Source: Sialis fuliginosa (taxonomy: Eukaryota; Arthropoda; Insecta; Megaloptera; Sialidae). Taken from it: a stretch of 64,000 nt of DNA. The DNA lies in contig OY540822.1 of NCBI GenBank assembly GCA_961205875.1, forward strand, positions 13,146,501 to 13,210,500, read 5' to 3'. Below the pieces are notes generated by a model. The model did not search any database. It was given only the letters and a program-made list of their open reading frames with translations, and was not told where the DNA came from. A program made the translations under genes and the position numbers. Of this stretch, positions 1-11,897 are shown in pieces. Position 1 is the stretch's first letter. Each line of letters opens with the position of its first letter.

Positions 1-1293
1 CTTCTGTAGCCGCATCCAATCAGTTTCATCACATATTAAACGTAAGTCTAACCATGGTTTAGAAATTATATTGATTGATACTGAATGTTTATTATTTATT
101 TTTTAGGAAAAACTAGTTGATACGTTAGATGATTTGTTACCCACATCCAATCTAATTGATAATTGCTCAAAAGATTCTTTAATAATAGGAGCGCTTGAAA
201 CTGCATTTCTAGAAATGGTAATTATGACACCACTTGTTATTTATTTTTGTTTACACTCTTATCTTGTATTTACTTTTGTAAATATATGTGTATCTGTCAC
301 TATACAGGATCAACTGATAGCTGATGATGCTACTAAGTACCATATGCCAGGAGGTTGCACAGCTTTGGTTGTTGTCATGATTCTGAACCGAATCTACGTC
401 GCTAACGCAGGCGACAGTAGAGCAATCGCATGTCTGCATGGATTCCGTACAATCGTGCCTCTGACGACGGACCATACGCCTGAGAACGAGCGCCAGCGTA
501 TATTGCAGCTCGGTCATTTACGGCCCGAGTTGCTTGGGAAGGAGTTCACATGTAGGGAGTACGTCAGGAGGCCTACAAGGCAAGACTTAGGCAAGAGAGC
601 CATGTATAGAGACCCGGCCATGGCTGGTTGGGGTTACAAAACGCTTTCAGCTGATGATCTCAAAATATCTATTATTTGTGGCCGTGGAAAAAGGGTATAA
701 TATTATTTATTGTTGTAAATAAAACAGCTTTTTGACATTTTAGGTGATGTAATTTTTTTGTATATTACTATCAATAAAACAATAAGATTTTGGTTAAATT
801 TAATTCTAGAGCCGTGTCATGGGGACTATTGGCGTAGCAAGAGGATTTGGTGATCATGAATTACGAGCAATTCATACGAATGTTTGCATCAAGCCCTTTC
901 TGTCAGCACATCCTGAGGTAAATACACACTTGCCAGTTGTTTGAATCGTTTAAACCATACACACACACTAAATTCAAATTCACATAGGTGAAAGTACTAA
1001 ACTTGGAAGAAATAGAAATTGCTGAAGATGATGTAATAATAATGGCCACGGATGGCTTTTGGGACGTGATGACTAACGAGAAAGCTACCCAACTGGCTGA
1101 ACAGTATTTACGCCAATTTGAGGGTGAAAAATATCGGTTCACATCAACTGCCCAGCAACTCGTTGCTAAAGCTCGAGGAAAATTACAAGACGACACGTCG
1201 TGGCGAACAACCGATGATCACTACGCGTCTCTTGACGATATTTCACTTTTTGTTATTCCGTTACGGGGATATTATCTACAAAGTGTAAGTTAA
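1..1293 (+). CDS. PPM1H: PP2C-family Ser/Thr phosphatase, PPM1H/PPM1J type (5' end outside window)
   Basis: This is a metal-dependent PP2C phosphatase that removes phosphate from Ser/Thr; mammalian PPM1H acts on Rab GTPases phosphorylated by LRRK2. Exons read 1-41, 107-217, 308-694, 810-917 and 988-1293, all GT-AG and in frame. The opening exon gives VAASNQFHHILN, matching the PPM1H segment after the first catalytic Asp-Gly. Later come SLIIGALETAF, YVANAGDSRAI (PP2C core), TPENERQR, the long PPM1H-type flap insert (RPELLGKEF, LGKRAMYRD, AGWGYKTL), VMGTIGVARGFGDH, MATDGFWD (metal-binding Asp) and DDISLFVIP near the end. The protein stops seven residues later, as in the vertebrate proteins. The flap insert separates this subfamily from ordinary PP2Cs. 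The N-terminus and first metal-binding Asp are outside the window. PPM1H, PPM1J and PPM1M cannot be told apart here. The stop lies 275 bp from the stop of the convergent protease gene. Confidence 0.87.
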
Positions 1294-1568
1294 CTGACAA
1301 CTATTTTTGTAAAACATTTATTAAATAATCATTTAGTGCATTTTAGTTACTTTAACAAAATTATTGAATTAAACATTTAAAATTAAAAAATAATATATTA
1401 TCAAAACTGTTAATAAATAAATTAAAATTCTTACAAATAACTAGACAAACTGTTGTCTATGTTTACTGGATACAGATGGATACAGATCACAGTTATTCTA
1501 TTATTGTCATACAGCATGCTCCCTTATTGATTGAAACTTGGCCAATAAACAATTAGTTATAGATAAAT
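1294..1568. other. convergent intergenic spacer with polyadenylation-like hexamers
   Basis: These 275 bp separate the stop codons of two convergent genes. AATAAA occurs on the plus strand near 1412-1417, and a minus-strand AATAAA (TTTATT) near 1318-1323, about 250 bp past the protease stop. If both are used, the two 3' UTRs overlap. No coding sequence is visible. Confidence 0.45.
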
Positions 1569-4500
1569 TCATATCAAGTTATCTTGTATCCACTGAATAA
1601 ACTCTGAGACCCTTGTGTACACTCCAGGAAAACCAGCTTCTGCACATCGAAATCCATATGAAACTACACCTATTTGAAAGTATGTAGTGCTTGATCCAAA
1701 TTGGGACCTTGGCAGCATCAGAGGGCCCCCTGAATCTCCTTGACAAGCATCTTTACCGCCTCGAATGAACCCAGCGCATAATACTCGCTTGTCGATGATA
1801 GTCGTTTTGAATGCTTGAAATGCTTGAATACATTGATCATTTGAAACCACAGGCAGTTGTAAACCTTGTAGTTTAGGGCTTGAAGGACCATCTGTTTAGT
1901 TTAATAACAATATCATTCATTGAACCAATTATTTAGAGTAAAATAACTTACTGAAGTATATGGAACCCCATCCAGCAACGAAAGGATAATATTTAACAAA
2001 ATCTTTATTCCTTAGATCCGGATCTAGCGGTAAACAAATCGGTGAAATGTATGCTGTAATCAAATAATCAAAAATAATATTCTTTAGAACTAGTTAATTA
2101 GAATGGACTTTAAAACGTACGTTCTCTATTGGTTATTTCCCGACTGAGCCTCAAAACAGCTATATCATTTGTAACTGTAGTGGGGTTGTATTCTTCATGC
2201 AAAGTTATCCTTTCTACTGGGACATCTTCAGGTTGTTCGGAAGGGTCATATAAATCAATGATTCCAAGACGAGCTACGTATCTGGAAGTAAATTACTGAT
2301 GAAAGAACTGTAATAACAAATTCACTTTTACTTACAGTTCTGGGTGGTTGTACACACAATGTCCGGCAGTTAAAATGTGACGTTGAGTTATCAAAGAACC
2401 TCCACAAAGCCATTTTGGTCTTGTTTTGTCTTTGTCGTACCCTAATGCTGCTATCCATGGAAATTGTCCTGTAATTAATTGTATAATTGTTATTTGTTCT
2501 AGGTTGTGAAACAGGAAGATATTTATCAAATAGAAAAAACGGACTGATTTTGACTTACAATTTTCTTTACCGGGAATGTTGCAAACATTAACTTACTTTT
2601 TGTATTCTGGAATAAAATATTTATTCATTCCATTGTAAAAGTATTTAAACATATTATTTTCTAGAAAATCATTTTACTAGTCAATAATATAATGAAATAT
2701 AATTGTTATTTTTAATAAATATTTGTTTATTTTTTATTCCTTTACCATATCCCAGATAGGCAAGAGGCAGATAACTAATTGTAAGTGACAGTAGGTCAAA
2801 AGTAAAAGCTATTAACAAAAAACTAAATAAATTATTTTATTATCATTTTTGGCTTTGTGCCTCTTGCCAATTAACAGAACTAGATTTTGTTACCATGAAC
2901 GGCAGGAAATCCTCCAACAATTCTACCGATGGTAGTGTTGGTGAGTCCACAATTGTCTGTGGGTAGAGTGTATTTCTGCTCTTGTGGTGGGGGGTCAGGT
3001 TGAGATGGGGGTGCATTTGTAGCTTGGGGTTGTGCGGGAGGAGTCCCAAAGTTAATCTGTTTCTCGAGTTCTCTTCCTCCATCATTTGGGCAGCATACCC
3101 ATGGATCTTTTCCCACAAATCCACAGACCGAAGTTTTCAGATAATCTTGATAGGTTGGATTGTCAAAGTACGATCTTAAAATATACAGCAGCGGTTGGCA
3201 GTTTTTGATATTTTTGCACTCGCCACGTGTTCTGTGTGGAGTTATACATCTTCTTTGTGCTATTTACAAATAGAATACACATCCGTTATTTAAACCTAAA
3301 GTTAACTAAATCAACAAATTTTATTTAACTAATATGCCAGGCACGTATTAAGAATAATTTGTATTTTTTAATAAAAATACATTACATGTAAAAAATAAAA
3401 GGAGTTCTGATATTTATGTGACTGACAATAAGCCAACAATTTGAATGGAATAAATATGCCAGGCACGTATTAAGAAAAATTTATGATAGATTTTTTTAAT
3501 TAATAAACATAAAAATATGTAAAAAAATCTAAGTGAATCACTTGAAATAGTGGGGCCCCACAAAGCGTGGGCTTACAGGGTTTGACGCGGTGAGTCACAA
3601 AAATATTTAAATATTTCTTAGCGGGAAGGGACCCACCAAAAATGATATCCTGGGGGCCCGCGATAGAATGTGGGGGCCATGCCTTAAATCCTTTCTTTGT
3701 TAAATTTTATATAATTTAAATACTTTATATACTTTAATAGACCTATTAACCTGAGTCCAGGTTTATCAATTTACTTAAGGGCCCGTACACGTATAAAAGT
3801 AATTGATAGTTCGAATTTTATTCACATTTTTTGCTATTCATATATTGCAAACACGAATGATAAATTAACATTACTATTTGTTTTCTAAATATTTACTTTT
3901 ATGAAGTCATCATTTCAGGGAGAAGAAAGCCTGGGAAAATGAACTTTATTGTATTCTCTCTTATCTTTACTTATTTCAATTTTAATACAAGCCTTGTATA
4001 TTTTTTCAATAGAAAATTGTATTTTTGTAAAAAAGTAAATTAACATCTGTATTAAAAAACTCTGTTTATCCGCTTATAACTCGAGAACTACTGATCCGAT
4101 CTTCATGCGGTTTTCGCTTTAATCAATGTTTGATTAAAATTAGTTTTGTAGTATTAAAATGCAAACGCGTACTTTATTATATTATAAATGCGAAAGTAAC
4201 TATGTCTACATGTTTGTTAACTTTTCACGGTTAAACCGCTTATATTCTGAGGAAGGCTATTTTGTATCTCGAAAAATTGATTAGATTAAAAAATTTAAAG
4301 TCACGGATAACAGCTAATGTTTAAATAAACATTAAAATACTTATATCCATATTATATGCAATACATTCAGGGCCGTAATTACCACCAGGACCCCCGAGCA
4401 TAGGTCATTATATATTTTTCATATAGTGAGGGCCTCTGGGCCACTTGCTTCCTCGGGGCCCCAGAGCTCCTAGTTACGACCCTGAATACATTTCAACAAA

Positions 4501-5305
4501 TGTAATATTTAATGCAAAATTTATTCTTACAAAATATGAAGGAGTTTAGTAACTGACAAACTCAAATATTGCGAATAACTTATTAATAAACATTGTTAAC
4601 ACAAAAAAGTGTTAATTGTACGACAAATAGTTCTAGGTAAATCTATGAATAGTACAATGAAGTAATCAGAAAAATTATTTAAACAGATTTTAAAAAAATT
4701 GGTATTTCAATTTCCTATTGAAAAATATAAATTTATTATGAAAAATATTTCATTAAAGATTCTAGAAAATGTTTTTATTGATACATTGTAAGTACTGGAT
4801 TGGCCAGTGATGCGTTATAGCTTCGAGGGGGACCCAAGAAAATTTCAATTTGTGGGAAACTGAATAAAAAACAGTTAATTAAGTTCATATAAAACATTTA
4901 TGAATAATTAAATATGAGTTTATAAAAAAAATGGTTTAAGCCCTCCTCTAGTTGGTGGAGGGCCCAGACAATTACCCTTTTTGTCTGTAGGATAACGCAC
5001 CACTGGGAATAACAATATTTAACAATATGAATAAATATTTTTGTTGATTGATAAATAAAATCTTCTTGATCGTAAAATTTTTTAAATTGTAATTTATAAT
5101 TTAAAATTAGTATTTCTCAAAAAGGAATTATGTATATAAATCTATGCGAATTATTATTGATCAAAATTAGAAAAAAAGTGCGGTAATTTAAAAAAATATT
5201 TTTTTAATGAATAAAATAAAAACGATAACAATCATTACAAAACTTACCGTTTACACATAGAATAGAAACAATAATAGAAACAATTTGTACAAAGTTAGCA
5301 CGCAT
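1569..5305 (-). CDS. secreted CLIP-domain trypsin-like serine protease
   Basis: CLIP proteases are haemolymph zymogens in insect melanisation and Toll cascades. Exons (minus) are 5248-5305, 2894-3259, 2336-2468, 2121-2281, 1952-2053 and 1569-1891, giving 1143 bp (380 aa). Exon 1 encodes a signal peptide (starts [14 protein letters not shown]). Exon 2 holds one CLIP domain with all six Cys ([31 protein letters not shown]), a Pro-rich linker, and the activation site GRIVGG (cut after Arg, as in CLIP-B). The triad is visible: His in TAGHC, Asp in NDIAVLRL, Ser in [16 protein letters not shown] puts Asp at the S1 specificity position, so trypsin-like cleavage is expected and the enzyme looks active. 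The chain ends with [10 protein letters not shown]. Intron 1 is about 2 kb and holds repeat fragments; the others are 54-425 bp. Which cascade it serves cannot be told. Confidence 0.92.
3330..3475. repeat. two direct copies of a 24-bp motif in protease intron 1
   Basis: TGCCAGGCACGTATTAAGAA occurs near 3333 and again near 3454, with matching flanking bases. The spacing is 121 bp. It may be a short local duplication or the ends of a decayed repeat. Confidence 0.6.
3550..3690. repeat. GC-rich dispersed-repeat fragment in protease intron 1
   Basis: A GC-rich island (GTGGGGCCCCAC and GGGGGCCCGCG) sits in otherwise AT-rich intron. It resembles the GGGGCCC-rich ends of hAT-like elements elsewhere in the window, for example around 37800. 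No clean terminal repeats or target duplication were seen. Confidence 0.35.
4185..4270. repeat. fragment of an insect dispersed repeat (GCGAAAGTAAC type)
   Basis: TATAAATGCGAAAGTAAC followed by TATGTCTAC and a TTCACGGTTAAACCGCTTA stretch resembles a very common insect non-autonomous repeat. Related wording (CTCGAGAACTACTGATCCG) lies at 4080-4110. Family assignment is from memory of the motif only. Confidence 0.35.
4368..4484. mobile_element. 117-bp hAT-like MITE in protease intron 1
   Basis: Terminal inverted repeats start CAGGGCCGTAA on the left and CAGGGTCGTAACTAG on the right (reverse complement). Both sides carry the identical 8-bp duplication AATACATT (4360-4367 and 4485-4492). An 8-bp duplication with CAGGG termini is typical of hAT elements. 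It is too short to encode anything. Confidence 0.85.
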
Positions 5306-5501
5306 ATTGATTATTGATAAAGCTATAGCGTGTTGTGTAGATATGATATATCCGCGCGAACTACAAAATATAATCTGGTCAGTATTATTACTAAATACTA
5401 GCGGCCAAGCACGTGTCTGGCTACTTCACAAAGGTCGCGGGGCCTTGGAGGCTGATGCATTTTTACAGAGCCGGTTATTAAAGGGCTCCATTTCACCCAC
5501 A

Positions 5502-5509
5502 CTTTTATA
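5502..5509 (-). promoter_or_regulatory. TATA box of the CLIP protease gene
   Basis: On the minus strand this reads TATAAAAG. It lies about 200 bp upstream of the ATG, so a transcript starting about 30 bp further down would have a 5' UTR of roughly 170 bp. The stretch between is more GC-rich than its surroundings. Strong TATA boxes are common in inducible immune genes. No transcript evidence. Confidence 0.55.
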
Positions 5510-6549
5510 AATACACATAAATTAATTATAAAAATAGTTTATTAATGCAGGGTAAATTAACGTTAAAAAATACAATATGCGATTTTGATATTACATGAAT
5601 TTTTGTTATCTGAAAAACGCAGACATTCGAGGGTCTCTCGTGTCTAAACTAAAATAGTTAGATAAATGCACTTCCTGACTTTCTTGTAGATAATTTTGTG
5701 ATCTTCAAAAAAGATCCAGACACATTTTATCGTATATTGTTTCGTTCTGGCTGAAAGGTAAAAAATGCAATTCTTGAAACTTTGATCATTATTTAAACAA
5801 TTTGCGCATTTTTTTATTACCTTATGAATAAATCTGCATCAAGAAAATATTTGTATTTTACTTTTAAAGTTAATGAAAGTGATTTTCATAATTGCATTGG
5901 TCTATAATTAATTAATATACTGTTTCAATTTGGGAATGTATTAAAATTATTATTATATTATAAATATTTAAGCGAAATTAGTATTCAGAAACAATCCGAC
6001 TAACTTTTTTTTGGGGAATTGGGAACGTCGAATATTTTAATTTTATATGTATGAAACTTTTAACAATTCTTAAATCAAGAATAATTGTAAATTTTTAAAA
6101 GGGCCCTTTAAATGCGACGTATATTTATTTAATTTAAATGTATTATGTATAAATGTGTATAATTTAAATAAATGTTTTATTATTAAAATAATACGGATTT
6201 CAATCTGCATATATGTGGTATTGAATAATAAATAAATATTAAGTTAAGAAATTTTAATGCTGCGTCAGAAAAGAGACTTATTTATAAACAGCAATGATAT
6301 ATTATTTCTTATTGTTAACTTATTTTTCCTTGGTATATAAAATCATACAACTATTCATAATTTCATCAATTTCGAAAATATTGAAGTAAGTAAAACATTA
6401 GAAGGTTAAATATAGGTAATTTATACATACAAAAGGAAATATATAAATTGTTATTTGCTATGTATTTTAAATGTCACCAAAAATCCCAGATTTAGTTTGT
6501 ATGCGAAGAATACAAATATTAAATACGTGTTTGCAAATATACATTTATA

Positions 6550-6723
6550 CAGTCGAACTCCTGTACTCGAATTAGTATTCAAGTAGAAAAAAGATGCAAT
6601 TAATATAAAATATTGTGTGTTCATATATTAAGCTCAATTAATTTTTGGTAATTTGAATTAATTTGAGCTGATTTTGTTCTAAACAAAGATATAATTTGAA
6701 ATAGTTTTATAGAGGTTCGACTG
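6550..6723. mobile_element. 174-bp pogo/Tigger-like MITE
   Basis: Ends are CAGTCGAACTCCTGTA and, reverse complemented, CAGTCGAACCTCTATA. Both sides are flanked by TA, the target of Tc1/mariner and pogo elements. CAGTCGAACCTC-type ends are typical of pogo-like MITEs in arthropods. It has no coding capacity. Confidence 0.7.
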
Positions 6724-8060
6724 TAATTATTTTAGTATGCGACATTTCAATCATCGGGATATTAGCATTTTTGCAGTGTTAGTTGTTTGTATTGAATAAC
6801 AGATTTTTATATTTAATTTTTAAAATAAAATGCAGTAAAAACAAGCTCTTTTTCATTGTCTTATTCCGCACCTGTATTAGTTCCTACATTTCCGGATGTT
6901 CAAAAAATCCACGGGATATGATTGTTTTACTTTGAAAAACCGTTTTTAAAAGTATACTGATTTTAAAAACTATAGCCGGTTATATTAGTCATCTTAGAAT
7001 AACTGATAAGTTGAACGTAAACTTACAATCCTTGTGCTAATTCTTGAAGAGGTTTACAGATATATTTCGTAATGAATGCTAAAAGATTTCTCCGAATTTT
7101 ATATCCGGATCGAATTTATATTATTCTTTTATTAATTAATTTAATAGTATTTTTAGAACTCACGGTCAGACAACAAAATTAAGGGAATCTTCATTTTATT
7201 TTGTTTTTTCTTGAGGCCTTATTGTACCATTGAAAGTAACCCTTAAATGGCATGACGGAGTAAATAAAAGATTTTATATATTTTTCTTTTTATAGTAATT
7301 GAATTTTGTGACACCTTTATTACATAAATCTGTGTTTAATTATAAAGGTAATGTACCTTTTTAAATATAGATTTGCACAACTGAGTACAATTATTTTATA
7401 CAATAGAAATTAAAACTTGGTATAATTTGATATCATTTGTTGACCCTTGAATAAAAATACAAGGTTAATAAAATTATTTCCCCACAATAATAAAACTAAA
7501 TAGTTTTTAATTTATTGTACAGTGAATCATCCAGATTATTTGTATTCTATTTTGTAAAAATCAGGGTCGCGTTTTTACCATTAAACAAACCTAGCCCTAT
7601 CTTTTTAATAAGCTTCTGCACACAAAAATAAACACGTTTATGTATAAAAAAGACCAGGCTATTTTTTATAATGTTTCCTCTATTTTAAACGCCGAAACCT
7701 TTCAGTTTTATTTGTTCGTAAATTACGTCACGCTATTTTTCATTTCTATTTTTTCGCAAGGGTTTTTTTCATTCAGCCCAAAATGGGCGCCGATAACGGT
7801 CGGCAGTGATACAAGAGATTGGGGGCACTTATTCAAGTTTTTCCCTCCTAGCTCTTTCAATATCACGTACCCACCCTCCGTCCCACAGTTGTAATTAATG
7901 AACAACCCTTTACCCCTTAAATTTAAAAAAATATCAGTACAGTACAGTTAAGAACAGATCTGAAAATAGAAAATATTATTTAAAAAAAAAACTATATTTT
8001 TACGATCGGTTATATTTAAATTGAATTAAAATTACAAAGATTTCACAAAAATATTTTTTA

Positions 8061-8173
8061 AGCCACTATTACACTATCAAAGAAATATGTCAAGATTTGT
8101 CCAAAAAAATATGATCAAATCTTTGATCAAAGAAATTTACTCATATTTCTTTGATAATGTAATAGCGACCTTA
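8061..8173. mobile_element. about 113-bp palindromic MITE
   Basis: The left end CACTATTACACTATCAAAG pairs with the right end, whose reverse complement reads CGCTATTACATTATCAAAG and continues AAATATG. The whole element can fold on itself. The family is uncertain and I saw no clean target duplication. Confidence 0.65.
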
Positions 8174-9068
8174 CTAGAATTTTGTAATAATGTAACTGAA
8201 AAATATATTTATATCTGAAATTCCTAAAAGATATATTTTAGCATATAAAAAAATAAAAATATAGGTACATATAAACATAATGATAATTTTGATTAATATA
8301 ATAGACCTAAAATTTTTTCTAATATTCAATAATTCATTATATGCTAAATTAATAATTACATACCTTAAAAATCAGGTTAAACAAACTAATTACTTAAAAG
8401 TTAATTATTTGACTCCTTTAATGCAATACCAACACATTTGATTATATTTTAATTAGGGATGTGCCAATTATACAATTCGGCATGATTTACAAATATTCGG
8501 CATCTATTTATGCGTTACAGGGAAATTAAATTACAGAAGCGTTTTTAATCATAGAAAATTAAATGAAAGTTGAATTTTTTTGGCCAAAACAACAATCAAA
8601 ACATAACAGAAATGTTTTACATAAAAAAAATTAATTTAAGAGCCACGATGTATTTCTAGTTTTGAAACTGTTTATTAGAATATTCCAGTATTGTATTACA
8701 AGAGCAAATTGGTGACTAGCCGTCAAAACATTTACCACTTACAACAATTATATCAAAATATGAAAAGTAATAACGAACAAATGATGTACATATTTTTTAA
8801 ATCGAAATCAAGTGAAAACAAAAAAAATAATACAACGTGAAAAGGAATTTTTCTTGTATCTGATTTAATTAGGACAATTTTCAATTGTCGTTTAAAAGGT
8901 TTTAAAAAATATGTACATTCACAAAATTATAAGGATATTTTTAAGAAATAACATCTAAAGAAATTATATCAATTGAAAATAATATTCAGAATACTCAGAC
9001 TAAATTAAGAGTATTCTATTCAAATTAAAAAAATCAAGTTATTAATAAACATTTTGATATTGATAACA

Positions 9069-9208
9069 CAGTAGACATTCCATACTGTCAACTTGGTTGG
9101 GCATGATACCTTCCATACTGTGAATCCCCACTCCTATATAATTCTATAGCTGTAATTTATAATAGAACTGATTGCGCCTGCGCGGTTCACAGTATGGAAC
9201 ATCTACTG
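9069..9208. mobile_element. 140-bp MITE with 20-bp terminal inverted repeats
   Basis: The left end CAGTAGACATTCCATACTGT matches the reverse complement of the right end, CAGTAGATGTTCCATACTGT, with two differences. Right flank is TA, left flank CA, so a TA target duplication with one later change is possible. Short and non-coding. Confidence 0.7.
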
Positions 9209-9474
9209 TAATAATTATTATTTAAGAACATAAAATAGACAAGTAACAAAAATTATTAATTAAAAAAAACTTGTTTATAAAGTGGATAATTTTTAAAATA
9301 AATAATTTATTAAGTATTACATTTACTAGTTAGTGACCGAAAAACAGCTAAAAGATAATTTGAAAAATTATTCACTTTATTTAATAGAATTTGTTGAACA
9401 CATGAAACCCAGTTCATGGAAAGGATAAAGGTAAAGAAAACTGTAATTTGAAAATAAAGTATTAATCATTAGAC

Positions 9475-9480
9475 TTTATT
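9475..9480 (-). terminator. AATAAA abutting the UBTF stop codon
   Basis: On the minus strand AATAAA follows directly after the UBTF TAG. A second one lies at about 9376-9381. The second looks better placed for a normal 3' UTR; the first would leave almost none. Confidence 0.35.
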
Positions 9481-11260
9481 CTATTCATCTTCGTTTTCAC
9501 TACATTCAGATGACGAATCAGAGCTGTTGGAATTTTCCTGTAAAAGATATTGTTAATTAGTTTTACATTTAACTATATTCAGTTGTATATTTTACCTCAT
9601 CTGATTCAGATTCACTTTGACTGGAACTACTGGACTTTTGTGATATGGGGGGTTTAAGCCTTGAATACTCCCTCAGTTGATCCTGGGTAAGATTCTTGAG
9701 GAATTTTTCATAGTTCTGTATGTACTTCACCTTTAATTTATCTACTTTACTCTTATAGTGATCTTTTTCTTCTGCATCTAAGTCAGCCCACATCTTATCT
9801 ATCTGGGCTTTAGTCAATGATTTGGTTTTAGTCACTTTCTGAACAAACAGATTATACGGAGTGCTAGGAGGTTTTTGCGGTTCATCAGGGAATACCGGTT
9901 TAGCTGCTGTTGCAATAATCCTGTCCTCGTTGTTCACCTTTTTCAGTATAGCCGCTTCGCCTTGAGGTAATTTTTCTTCTACACTTTTTACCAATTTACG
10001 TTTGGGCGCGTTGTTAGTGAGTTCTTCACGACGTTTATCCTCTGGTAACGACTCCAAGTAATTTGCATATTCCAGTTTGTATTGTTCTATCATGTGCGTT
10101 ACTCTCTCTTGGTATTCCTTCTTCATTTGCGGAGTGCACTGTTTCCATTGCTGAGAAACGAGAGTCAGTCTCTCTTTGGGTGACACGTTCTTCAGGGTAT
10201 CGCTGTTGAGCATCAGCCTAGAGAACAAGCTGTAAGCAGAGTTTGGTGGTTTCTCTGGTTTGCCAGACATGCGCTCTTTCAAAGACTTTTCTTCCTTTGT
10301 CAAGACACTTTTAGCTGATGTAGATGTACATACAGCTAATTCAGGTTTTTCCACAATTAGTGTTTCCATCTGACTCTTGTACTTTTCTTCTTGTTCCAAA
10401 GCCCAGTTGATCCAGAACAGTTTACGTTCATCGCACATTAACTTCCACTGTTCCTTGCAAGTTTCTAGGAGCAAACCTCTGTCGATATTCTCATTCGACT
10501 TAACTCGATCCTCAAAGAAATACTTGAATGGCGTTGATGGTTTTTTCGGCATACCTTCTGCTTGACTCTGCTCATCTGGACGTTTCCTCTTCTTTTTATT
10601 TGTCACCGGAATTTGGTCTGGATGTAGTCGATAAAATTCTTTCATTTCATTTTCATACTCTTTACGTAATTTCGCAGCTTCCGAACTGTAGAATTCTTTC
10701 TGTTCAGGTGATAGATTTTTAAACATTTCAGCTATGTGCTTTGTCAGTGAAGGCATATCTAGTTTCGGAGACTTTTTTAAGATTTTGTCCTTAGATTTCA
10801 AATAGAACAGCATATAAGATGATAATGGTCTTTTCGGTAAATCAGGGTGACGAACTTTTTTAGAACTGTAGCTTGTCCAGGGTTTTTCAAGCCATGTTTT
10901 AGCATCATCTATTACTTCACGTAAGAGTCGGAAACCTCTGAGTTTTTTTTGAATCACTTCCCACATATCTTGACATTGTTGTGCATTATAAGGGCCGAAA
11001 CTGATTTTATCCCAGCTGAGCTTTTCAATACGAGACGTAAATCGCAAAGTGTCATGAGGTGGTATATTGCTCTCTATTCGACTGATTAATTCTGCCATAT
11101 CTTCTTGACTAAAGTTTGAAATTTCAGTAGTTTTAGGGTTGTCAGTGGTTTGTAATTCTTCAGGGTTCTCACCAGTTTCATCTTTAATTGTTTTTGCTTT
11201 TTTAATAAAGGTACTTTCGTCATCTAAGACTTCAATAGCTCGTTTCTTCTTTGAAACCAT
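9481..11260 (-). CDS. UBTF: UBF-like nucleolar HMG-box transcription factor
   Basis: UBF binds and bends rDNA and opens it for RNA polymerase I in the nucleolus. Two exons: 9596-11260 and 9481-9537, giving 573 aa. The second exon encodes the acidic tail (NSSDSSSECSENEDE); without splicing the frame would run into YTTEYS. The N-terminal part (FSQEDMAELISRIESNIP, SWDKISF, FRLLREVIDDA) matches the UBF dimerisation region. About four HMG boxes follow: near residues 143-212 (LPKRPLSSYMLFY), 238-300 (PKKPSTPFKYFF), 336-404 (PEKPPNSAYSLF) and 462-525 (PQKPPSTPYNLF). A basic patch KKKRKR lies at about 223-228. Vertebrate UBF has six boxes and about 760 aa, so this one is shorter, with a shorter acidic tail. 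Start: the first ATG, followed by a Lys/Arg-rich stretch. The gene is divergent to MPC2. Confidence 0.88.
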
Positions 11261-11897
11261 TTTATATATCGAGAATGTTTTAGATAACTCACGTGTCTAC
11301 TTTATACACTAGTTCCAATACACGTTATTGACCGCGGTTTCGAAAACAAACCGAACAATTCAAAATAGTAAATAAATTTTTTTTTTCAGAAATAGCTGGT
11401 ACAAAAATATGTTGATATTTTCTCAATTAGCACTTTTCAATTAATTTTACAGTTAAAAACATATGCTTTTAATAAAAATCTGGACATTTGCACGCACCAC
11501 TAAGAAACCATCACAGAATGTCGTGGACAATATGCCATCTATCTGTCAAATTTTCAAAATTCATCAACATTTCCGTTATTACCGGTATAACCGCTGTGGG
11601 AAATTTGAAACTTGACAAAATAAATTATCACGTTTATTTTTAAAATAATTAAATAGTTCTTTTCATTAACTATTATAGAAAAATAATGTTTTAGAAAAAA
11701 TATAATTGTTAAGCTATTTTATATTTTTCCGATTCTTCAAACTATTAGATAATAAGAATGTTAAGATAATAATAACAAACATAATAACTGAACTCATACT
11801 ATTTGACAGCAATAGGCAATAGGATTAGTACCAATAGTGTCCTTGATACATAAAATATAAAAATAAAAAATAACGAAGTCAAGAATAATTAGATAAA
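11261..11897. promoter_or_regulatory. divergent promoter region of UBTF and MPC2
   Basis: These 637 bp separate two start codons pointing away from each other. There is a CG-containing patch near 11328-11345 (GACCGCGGTTTCGAAAAC) and another at 11580-11600 (ACCGGTATAACCGC). No clear TATA box is correctly placed for either gene. A shared promoter for two housekeeping genes is a reasonable inference. Confidence 0.5.

Larger units (their letters stand above)
5510..9480. other. intergenic, AT-rich, no recognisable gene; small MITEs
   Basis: The short open frames here (for example 7640-7894) have no recognisable domain and start in low-complexity sequence. The interval holds three small inverted-repeat elements, listed separately, and a decayed fragment near 8455-8510 with GGGATGTGCCAATT and two ATTCGGCAT motifs. 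The left part is upstream of the protease; the right end is the 3' flank of UBTF. Confidence 0.6.

Noticed and set aside
5307-5510. 67-codon plus-strand frame
   Set aside because: Overlaps the promoter and 5' UTR of the protease on the other strand; no supporting features.
9569-9595. C-terminal YTTEYS of the unspliced HMG-box frame
   Set aside because: A GTAAAA donor and TTTTACAG acceptor join a 57-bp exon giving the expected acidic tail.
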